A stretch of 64,000 nucleotides of DNA from Endomychus coccineus (lineage: Eukaryota; Arthropoda; Insecta; Coleoptera; Endomychidae): assembly GCA_958510875.1 (NCBI GenBank), contig OY294070.1, positions 49,256,078-49,320,077 of the forward strand, given 5' to 3'. A program made the position numbers and the translations under genes. The notes beneath the pieces are model-generated. The model saw only the letters and a program-made list of their open reading frames with translations. It was not told where the DNA came from and ran no database searches. Shown piece after piece: positions 57,211 to 64,000 of the stretch. Positions within the stretch are counted from its first letter, which is position 1. Every line of letters starts with the position of its first letter.

Positions 57211-57584
57211 GTTTGAACAACAAATACGTGGGTTCCCTGCAAAATAGTTGTTTTTTCTTTAAATATGACACCAGTGCGACACACCATCATCTAAATAAAA
57301 CACAATCAAATTATAGCAAAAAGTTCTATTGAAATATTTTATGAAAATGTGAACCAAATGGATAATTAGTATCTTGATGTTCGGGGCTATTAGAAGTTAT
57401 AATTTGGTTCATTCAAAGCGAAAGTGTATTAGATATATGGAAAATTTAGCACTAAATCAAACGAGAATATCATGAAGGATTCGTGATCACCGACCAATCT
57501 TCCTACAAAAAAGCGTATAAACTTCGAACTTGATGAATGTTTTCGATGTCAAGTGAAAAAATTCCATTCAATAATATTATTGAA

Positions 57585-57890
57585 TATAAACACCATTTCT
57601 CAAGAAAGTTTATCACTTTTAAAACACAGTACAAACAAATATCTAGGTAATTTAGAAGGAATGGAAATGTATAAACGAAAAAGCAGTTCACTAAATTTCG
57701 ATTTATCTCCAGCTGAGGGTAAGCCTTTGTTTATATTATTATCCCCAAATAGTATTTAAACAGGCACATTTTGATTTATAATTTAGTTTACTCTGATGAT
57801 GGCTACTTGGTAGCCGAAAGGTCCTCAGTACTTTAGTAGTATTTTTAGTGGATAAGGGTGGTTATTTCTTATCAATAGAGTATAAACAAG
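57585..57890 (+). mobile_element. PLE-B, copy 5, 3' end
   Basis: The peptide TISQESLSLLKHSTNKYLGN, then LEGMEMYKRKSSSLNFDLSP, is the C-terminus of the PLE-B GIY-YIG protein, stopping at 57759. A tail follows (TTTAAACAGGCACATTTTGA) and then the hammerhead-like motif at 57789-57830. The end GGTTATTTCTTATCAATAG near 57885 is shared with copy 1. Everything upstream of the GIY-YIG end is missing. Confidence 0.8.
57789..57830 (+). ncRNA. Hammerhead-ribozyme-like motif, core intact
   Basis: Stem I TACT (57789-57792) pairs with AGTA (57827-57830). The core CTGATGA (57793-57799) is followed by one U, then stem II GGCTAC-TTG-GTAGCC (six perfect pairs, 57801-57815), GAAA (57816-57819), stem III AGG/CCT with a single U between, and C at 57826 as the predicted cleavage base. 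All invariant hammerhead positions are present. The one-base stem III loop suggests it would work as a dimer or with neighbouring sequence, and the extra U before stem II departs from the textbook consensus. Terminal-repeat hammerheads are known in Penelope elements. Confidence 0.65.
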
Positions 57891-57945
57891 TTAAACCTGA
57901 ATTACTTTGAGATTCCAGTTTGAGGAAAGAACTGGACAAAATGTA

Positions 57946-58901
57946 CCGGGATATCAAAAATTATCTTGGTCAAGGGTGGTTGTGGAATCTAAAACGTGTG
58001 TCTTACTTTACGTTTGAAATAATTATGTCACTGTCAGACTGACATCATCAATAACCTACAAATTTCAGTTGTAAAACAATAATAAACTACAAATTAAAAA
58101 TTATTTTGGTCAAGGGTGGTTGTGGAATGTAGGACGAAATGTTAAGTTTGAACCTTTTACAAAGTCGCAATAGCCACAAACGGGGTCGAAAACTGTTTTA
58201 AATTGGTTAATTTTCGATAAATCGAATGACATTCACGTGAGGAGCGCGTAGCTCGCGAGTTAGAAAAGTGCAAATCTTCGGAACATAGAACGTCTTTACG
58301 AGGACTTTTCGCATGCGGTTTTTGCTCCATGTCGTTAGTTTATGAACGGGGCCAACTAAATAGCAAAGTCTCGGGCCCCAAAATGTCGATCAAATAGAAA
58401 AATTTAATCAAAATAGAAACAGGTACTCTCAGGTCTCAGCTACGCGCGTCTAACGTGCGATGTACCAAAAGCGGTTAAAAGCTAGCGGCCTATAGCCGAA
58501 AACACTTTATTACAACTGGCGCCGGCCGAACGGGGCATAAAACGGCATCGAATTAACAAGATCGAGGTAGAAAGTATGAACTCTAACTGACGCGTAGCGA
58601 GCTCCTCGAGGCATATGTCAAAATGATTACGTTCGTAGCTAATTACATAGAACGTCTGGCGTTCATGCAATTGTGTTTTTATACAAATCGAACCTTCTAA
58701 TTTCGATAGGCCACGTGAAAATCTCGGAGTCTAAAGCGCTAGAGACTTCTGAGTGTTATAACATTCGTATAAAATTGGGAAATTTCTCACTTTTAGAAAC
58801 TTCAAATTAATTAATTTGACACAAGTTTTGATAAAGTTAAGTAAGACACACGATTTAGATTCCACAACCACCCTTGACCAAGATAATTTTTGATATCCCG
58901 G
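57946..58901. mobile_element. TA-flanked foldback element, CCGGGATATC ends
   Basis: Starts CCGGGATATCAAAAATTATC after TA and ends in its exact complement before TA (58902-58903). The arms share TTGGTCAAGGGTGGTTGTGG and AATCTAAA; a further direct partial copy of the arm lies at 58095-58135. The interior (58200-58720) is clearly richer in G and C (AGCGCGTAGCTCGCGAG, CTGGCGCCGGCCGAACGGG) but has no convincing coding. The TA duplication and inverted repeats indicate a mariner-superfamily non-autonomous element. Confidence 0.85.
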
Positions 58902-58952
58902 TATGTGAATAAATTGGCACTTCGATCAAAAAAAAGTATTGGAAACAGATGT

Positions 58953-59475
58953 TCAATGAATTGCTCCGCTACAAATTTCGGCATAATTTAAGTTGGTTTT
59001 CAAGTAAAGTGAACCTTTCAAGGATTCAATGCTTTTCCTGTTTGAATAACGTCCACAGTTAAGAGCCTTCTTATAGATAGTTGCAGCCCTGGGCTTAATA
59101 GGGTTTTTAATCAGTTTCTTTGAACTTTTAAAGCACCCGAATATCAATTTTTGGTATTTCTGCTCTAATACATACAATTTATTGATAACATGATTCAGCT
59201 CATCTTGAGTTCATGTTCCCCAAAGATAATAGTCAATTTGCCTTTATATCATTGAAGGTTTAATGACATCAAAAATTCACATAATTTTTTTCTCTCCTGA
59301 ATTTGTACAAATAACCTTCTAAACCTTTTAATCCTACTATAGGATATTTGTTTGACATCAAAATCCAAGGTCTCTTGTGAAGACCAAAGATAAATTCGGA
59401 GGTATTACTTCTGAAGTATCTACCAGCTGAAGATGGTGCTGTTGAGAAAAGAAAATGAGAGAGGTCGAAAGACAA
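58953..59475 (-). pseudogene. Possible coding remnant, unrecognised
   Basis: Two minus open stretches lie end to end: 59475-59269 (APSSAGRYFRSNTSEFIFGL, YPIVGLKGLEGYLYKFRREK) and 59199-58953 (INKLYVLEQKYQKLIFGCFK, SSKKLIKNPIKPRAA, YSNRKSIESLKGSLYLKT). They are lysine-rich and less random-looking than the neighbouring frames. No family is recognised; chance remains possible. Confidence 0.2.
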
Positions 59476-59870
59476 TCTAGATTCAAACGTACCTAAACGA
59501 ACTTTCTGACAATCAATATTTTCAAGTTGTTTTTCATAACATTTTACCTAAACCGTATAGAAATAGTTGAATGTTTTTGTATTTTCTCAGAATTATTCAG
59601 CCATAACTACAAAGCAGTTATAAATTGGCGGAAAACCAAGTAAAATGGTTGTATTTATAAAACATTGGAACTCAATATGTTTGTAAGTTTATTGTGTTTA
59701 TTATACAAAGAGTGAATAAATTTGAACAATTCGAATTTATCCACTCAAAACAAAAAATATTCACATAAAAACAGAGCATTATAAAAAGTCTTACTGAATA
59801 TCTAGCTGTTTCATGATAATTTAGGAATAGTCTAGTCCACTTGTGTCATTACAGTGTATGCTACTAAAAT

Positions 59871-60200
59871 GAGGAATCTAAGCAAAGTTGAAGTTGTTAG
59901 TAAGATCCGTAACGTTAATAGAAGGGTTCAAGTATCGTCCTGTTGCAAGACAACTTCATGTAAACCCTTATATTTAATGTAGAGTTTCCAATCGCGCTAT
60001 TTACCGACAATAAGTTATGATCGAAAACGCGTGACAACTCCTCAAAAATTGATTTTTGTGGAATCATGCACTTAGACGACATCCGTTTACTGTTCGAGAT
60101 CTACCTTAGCTAGTGGAGAACAAGTTTGTACGGAACCATAAGAAAACGGTTGCCAAAAAACAATTCCAGATCCAAGAGACCTACTAACTTTTTGCTCAAC
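59871..60200 (+). pseudogene. Tc1 transposase N-terminus (HTH), broken
   Basis: MRNLSKVEVVSKIRNVN, then in the next frame EGFKYRPVARQLHVNPYI, then SYDRKRVTTPQKL and RRHPFTVRDLP. M-LS--E---I--L-EEG-S-R-VA-QLHVN is the paired-like DNA-binding start of Tc1 transposases, and the last piece is the second helix-turn-helix. Frameshifts and stops occur every 20-40 codons. Confidence 0.6.
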
Positions 60201-60537
60201 AGCTGGAGTTATATTCTTATATATTGTTTATTGATCAATTACTTCTCATGCAACGAAATTTTTTGAGAAACTATTGAAACAACTAGAACGGCATAAGTTG
60301 GAGTCCACCTGGAGAGAACATATCCAGACTTGAGAATTCCTTCGCAGATTGATAACACTATGTAACAAAATTAAACTTTTTGTTCTGCCTAACGTTTTCG
60401 ATGCGTTCGATTCTACATCTATTCCGAATGATTGAAAGCCACTTTAGAAGTAAAAAGTTTGCTTTTGCGCTCAGGGCGAATTTTTTTCCCAAAAGTAAAA
60501 CTTCGCTGTGAATATCCTGGAATAACTTTTTATAAAC

Positions 60538-61691
60538 TTGACTCAGCACCAGTCTTTGATATATCAAATTATTCGCAATTGTGTGGAGGAGTGAGATAAA
60601 CAGCTAAAAGTTGCATATGTAAGAATGTTTGGCTGCTATTTGCAGAAAAGTAAAAAAAAACGCAAAATTTTCATCAAATTTGACGTAAAAATCGCCAAAT
60701 AAAAAATCGTAGAGCCAAATTGAGATCCAAATACCATTTTTTCACAATCTGTATCTGTAGAGTGACTCATTACGAAGAGATTGATAGCCCTCCGAAGTAC
60801 ATATGGACTTTTATTATTAAAAAGCTATAGCGCGTTAACCGATTAAGTTTCGTGAAAATTCTCAGATATTTAACCCATCAAGGCCCAGGCAAAACGCAGC
60901 CTAATTACAGCCAAACTAACTACGCAGTTCATAGCGTGGGAAAAAAAATTATCCCTTTTTTTTGTTTGACCAAATTGATTGTTTAAACAATCAATTTAGA
61001 TAAACAAAAAGACACGGGTAATTTTTTTCATTGATTCTATGATCTGCGTAGTTAGTTTCATTTTTGTTGCACTTTCCTGAGCATGGATCTGACGGACTTT
61101 TCAACAGCTGAATTGTTTATTAGCGTTTTAACAATAAACAATTGTGCAAAATGCGAGGATAACTCCACATCCCGTAGTAATTTGGTCTTCTAACTCGTTC
61201 GGCACCCTCAAATCGAAAGAATTCCAATCATTATTTGCAATTGTTCAAACAATTATTGTTTAAACAATTATTTCGGCATAAAAAAAACATGGGTGATTTT
61301 TTTCCACTTATGCTATTAACTGCGTAGTTAGTTTGGCTGTTATTAGGCTGCGTTTTGCCTGGGCCTTGATGGGTTAAATATGTGAGAATTTTTACGAAAC
61401 TTAATCGGTTTATTCAAAGTCCACATGTACTTCGGAATGGTATCAATATCTTCGTAATGAGTCACTCTACAGATACAAATTGCGAGAAAACGGTATTTGG
61501 ATCTAAATTTGGCTCTACGATGTTTTATTTGGCGATTTTTACGTCAAATTTGATGAAAATTTAGCATTTTTTTTTACTTTCTGCAAATAGCAGCCAAACA
61601 GTCTTACATATGCAGCTTTTAACTGTTTATCTCATTTTTCCACGCAATTACGAATAATTTGATATATCATAGACTGGTGATGAGTCAAGTT
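60538..61691. mobile_element. Foldback element nested in the Tc1 element
   Basis: Tips CTTGACTCAGCACCAGTC and its near-exact complement ending 61690. The arms of about 430 bases share TTGATATATCAAATTATTCG, GGCTGCTATTTGC, AAATTTGACGTAAAAATCGC, GAGTGACTCATTACGAAGA and TTAACCCATCAAGGCCCAGG with GCAAAACGCAGCCTAAT. The centre holds a second, smaller symmetry built on ATTGTTTAAACAAT. No coding. It interrupts the Tc1 transposase. Confidence 0.85.
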
Positions 61692-61861
61692 CAAGTCAAG
61701 TCTGAAGCTATGTATCTACTTTTATCAAGCCAAATATTACATGGTGTTTAAAAATCTGTGATAATATCTTGTTCCAAAAATCTAAAACAGATCATATTTA
61801 AACTGTATATTATAGTAGTCTAAGAACTCCGTTGCCTCTTGGTATAAACCAAATAACACAA

Positions 61862-62005
61862 TTAAATAACTTCGCAATATTTGGGAACCCATCCTTGAAA
61901 ATTCCACTTTGCACACGACATGAGGGTCAAGTACCAGAGCAGAGTCAACCAAATGCACTGAACTATGAAGCGTGAAATTGTCATACAATAAACACTATAG
62001 AAATA
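61862..62005 (+). mobile_element. PLE-A 3' fragment
   Basis: AATATTTGGGAACCCATCCT, then TGAAAATTCCACTTTGCACA, encodes NIWEPILENSTLHT, matching NIWKLILENSTSHL at the end of the PLE-A protein (4016-4060). The following tail also aligns with 4060-4150 (GAGTCAACC, TGAAGCGTGAA, AATAAAC). It stops before the terminal repeat. Confidence 0.65.
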
Positions 62006-62062
62006 GAAGAATAGAAGTGTGAGCTGGTATCTCTTATACTCCAACAGATATTTAATTTTCTT

Positions 62063-62460
62063 TCCTGGACGAATAATGCTGCCTTATACATCGATGACGT
62101 TCTAACGAACCATGTGGTGCCCGTTAGAGACATTATATGCCCCGCATTTCTGTTCCACTACGACAATACAAGACCACACGCAGCAAATCAGACAAGGTTC
62201 ATTATGAAAGAACACCAAATTCCAGTTATCGACTGGCCAGCTCTTAAACCAGATCTCAATCCTATTGAGCACTTATCGAATCAGCTGAATCGAAAGATCA
62301 GAAGCTGACCTGTGGTCTCAGACAGTCATCAACCGCTTTTGGTAGCTGTCCAGGAAGAATGATTTAACATATCTCGAGAGGATAATCGGTTGATTGAAAG
62401 TATGCTACGGAGGTGCCAGGTCGTCATACAATCTCGTCGAGATCATATACTCGTTAATAG
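62063..62460 (+). pseudogene. Tc1 transposase C-terminus
   Basis: The reading is ALYIDDVLTNHVVPV, then FLFHYDNTRPHAANQTRFIM with KEHQIPVIDWPALKPDLNPI and EHLSNQLNRKIRS (stop near 62308), then in another frame LLVAVQEEWFNISRE and SMLRRCQVVIQSRRDHI. HYDNTRPHAA carries the second catalytic Asp and DWPALKPDLNPIEHL the catalytic Glu of the DD34E triad; the usual S-PDLNP serine is Lys. The first Asp lay in the part lost to insertion or deletion. Confidence 0.85.
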
Positions 62461-63202
62461 ACTTAATTAAAGAATTTTATCACTTGTAGGTTTGTAAAAC
62501 TAAATTTGATGGTTTTGACAATTTTATTGTTTAATTGGGTAATACATGTGCAAATTCACTTACCCTATATGCAAAAAAACTGAGTTCCAATGTTTCATTA
62601 ATACAACAATTTCACTTAGTTGTTCCGCTAATGCCGTGTTTTTTTTGCATCACGCAATATCTTTAATTTCATTACATTTCTGTGTAAATCGGTACTCTCC
62701 AATTGTCATAGAGGAGCATTCCACGCCAAAAATTGAATTTTGCACAAGCAGGTTCAAAATGAAACCCATTGTAACAGATTTGTTATGGCAAAATGTTAGC
62801 TCTCTATTCTTTTTAGGTGTGAAGGTGGCTGAAACTACAGTTCTCGTCAAATAACTTGGCACCTGTATGAAATAATACGGCACATTATAAATTGTCTATC
62901 TTCTTCTAATACTCATGATTTAGATAAAGAAACATTGTAACGTGTAGTTTCTAAGAAAACCACATACGTCAATGGCATTGTCATGATCTAGAAAGAGACA
63001 AAACATCCCCGTCCTATCGTATTTGAATCACGTTATTTTTGTCAAGTTGCAGGCCTGTCTTGTCTTTTGTCTTGTCAATTGTCAAATCTTATGCCTGACA
63101 CCTGACTCCTGTTATCGCGAATCTAAGTGTGAACGATTTCAATTTATCATTTGCTTCCGTTATTCTTTGCAAAATCTGTTCTTACAAGAACAAAAATTTG
63201 AG

Positions 63203-63474
63203 ATGTCACACAATAAAGTTCTTCATCGACAAGCGCGTGAGTTCATCAGTTCACTTATTGAATATTTCGAACGAGAAAAACACAACGGAGGCCCTTCAAC
63301 ACCAATTTCGTTAGTTCGAGAGGTATATTATTACACACAAATACATTATTAACGATCATCTAATTCTAAAATACGATTTTCCAGAGGGTAGCAGAGGCAT
63401 TGCACATTTCTGTAAGGATAATTATCAATCTTGAACATGACAGCTCCAGCTCCCATGAAAGTGAATCTGATTGA
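63203..63474 (+). CDS. Spliced helix-turn-helix open frame, transposase N-terminus type
   Basis: Exon 1 (63203-63322): MSHNKVLHRQAREFISSLIE, then YFEREKHNGGPSTPISLVRE. A GT...AG interval of 62 bases (63323-63384, ending ATTTTCCAG) follows. Exon 2 (63385-63474) continues in frame: RVAEALHISVRIIINLEHD, then SSSSHESESD and TGA. The product would be 69 residues. K-VLHRQARE...F...E---GGP....-RERVAEAL-IS-R is the N-terminal HTH of a widespread insect IS630-like transposase family; the DDE domain is not present nearby. GTAAGG at 63412 could be a second donor. The intact exon-intron joint is unusual for this window. Nothing after 63475 was recognised. Confidence 0.5.
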
Positions 63475-64000
63475 CCTAAATGGAGTTATTATTTAAAATT
63501 AAGTTATATTCCTTTGTACATCGTAAGTCGATGAATTATTCTTTTGTTCATTCTGGTGGTATTTTAATTTCATAGTTATGAAAGTGTGTGCCTCATTACT
63601 TACCTAGAAATTTTATTGAAATAACTCGATACATACCTGGCAAGGTATTGAATGACATTATAAAATAATTATATTATATACTTTCACATGTTGCATTATT
63701 TTTCTACATCGAAATCCCCATAGCACATATATAAATGCAGAAGTGCATGATGTGAGATCTCAAAAAAATTGTAAACGAAAAGAACACCTATTTATTCATT
63801 ATATTTATTGAATGAAGATACAAAAATGAAACATTGAATTAATATATATTTCTCTAATAGGAAGAACTAGTTATATTTTGTGGAGAATTATATTACATTG
63901 TTTGACAATAGTTTCAGAACTGCAGTTTTTGTTAATCGATATTTTCACGGGAGAAAAAGACGACAACACTGAAGCCTCTTTGCTTGAGAATTCTAATTCA

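Larger units (their letters stand above)
59622..62635 (+). mobile_element. Tc1-like element split by later insertions
   Basis: The left arm (59622-59676, GGCGGAAAACCAAGTAAAAT, TTGTATTTATAAAACATTGG) is mirrored at 62581-62635 (GAGTTCCAATGTTTCATTAA, AGTTGTTCCGCTAATGCC). The N-terminal transposase coding is at 59871-60200 and the C-terminal part at 62063-62460. Between them lie a foldback element (60538-61691) and a PLE-A tail (61862-62005). A further ACAGGTGCCAAGTTATTTG-type terminus at about 62863 may be a separate Tc1 end. Confidence 0.7.

Noticed and set aside
59425..59460. CTGAAGATGG hammerhead-like start
   Set aside because: No stem II partner before the GAAA and no stem I complement.
62546..62854. 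102-codon open frame on plus
   Set aside because: It starts in the Tc1 right inverted repeat and shows no protein signature.
1..64000. tRNA or rRNA genes
   Set aside because: No B-box GGTTCGAATCC-type sequence with a matching A box and no rRNA-like block was seen; a tRNAscan-SE run would settle it.

Overview
The window looks like insect (arthropod) nuclear DNA. It is AT-rich, has no bacterial-style gene packing or operons, and is built almost entirely from decayed transposable elements of kinds common in beetles, aphids and other insects. Imperfect TTAGG-type arrays also fit an arthropod. The order cannot be fixed from the sequence. No complete host gene is recognised; the best host candidates are one possible internal exon (5969-6082, minus) and a few core-promoter-like sites.

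Layout, left to right. 0.8-2.3 kb: hAT element with a recognisable promoter. 2.95-4.3 kb: Penelope-like element (PLE-A) with RT end and GIY-YIG domain between inverted terminal repeats. 4.6-5.0 kb: 148-bp tandem repeat. 6.2-7.3 kb: foldback element. 8.0-8.4 kb: LINE C-terminus. 9.27-11.53 kb: two abutting DNA elements with CAGGGTG-type ends, one with a transposase. 13.4-13.8 kb: LINE RNase H end on minus. 15.3-16.0 kb: complete non-autonomous Helitron. 16.1-17.5 kb: CR1-like LINE end followed by four 194-bp tandem copies. 17.7-19.9 kb: second LINE. 20.0-21.3 kb: 173-bp satellite and a minus-strand LINE. 22.6-23.7 kb: TTAGG-like higher-order satellite. 24.0-27.6 kb: LINE split by a hAT element with a perfect 8-bp target duplication.

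28.3-34.4 kb: several copies of a second Penelope family (PLE-B), repeatedly arranged as 5'-to-5' inverted pairs, with duplicated flanks. 34.4-34.9 kb: GC-richer stretch with two TATA/initiator pairs. 35.7-38.0 kb: DNA element with roughly 600-bp inverted repeats and a degraded transposase. 42.3-43.2 kb: nearly complete palindromic element. 44.5-47.7 kb: triple nest (hAT > CAGGGTG-type element > PLE-A terminal repeat). 50.7-50.9 kb: inverted pair of a third Penelope-type terminal motif. 51-52.8 kb: long degenerate jockey-like LINE on minus. 55.7-56.6 kb: LINE RNase H end. 57.6-57.9 kb: PLE-B 3' end with a well-preserved hammerhead-like motif. 57.9-58.9 kb: TA-flanked foldback element. 59.6-62.6 kb: Tc1 element split by another foldback and a PLE-A tail. 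63.2-63.5 kb: small spliced-looking helix-turn-helix gene of transposase type.

The most interesting signal is RNA-level. Three unrelated Penelope-type repeat families in the window carry hammerhead-ribozyme-like cores (CUGANGA, hairpin stem II, GAAA, short self-complementary stem III, complementary stem I). All three share one extra U between the CUGANGA box and stem II. The copy at 57789-57830 keeps every core base. All calls come from reading the sequence; no database search, folding or alignment program was run.
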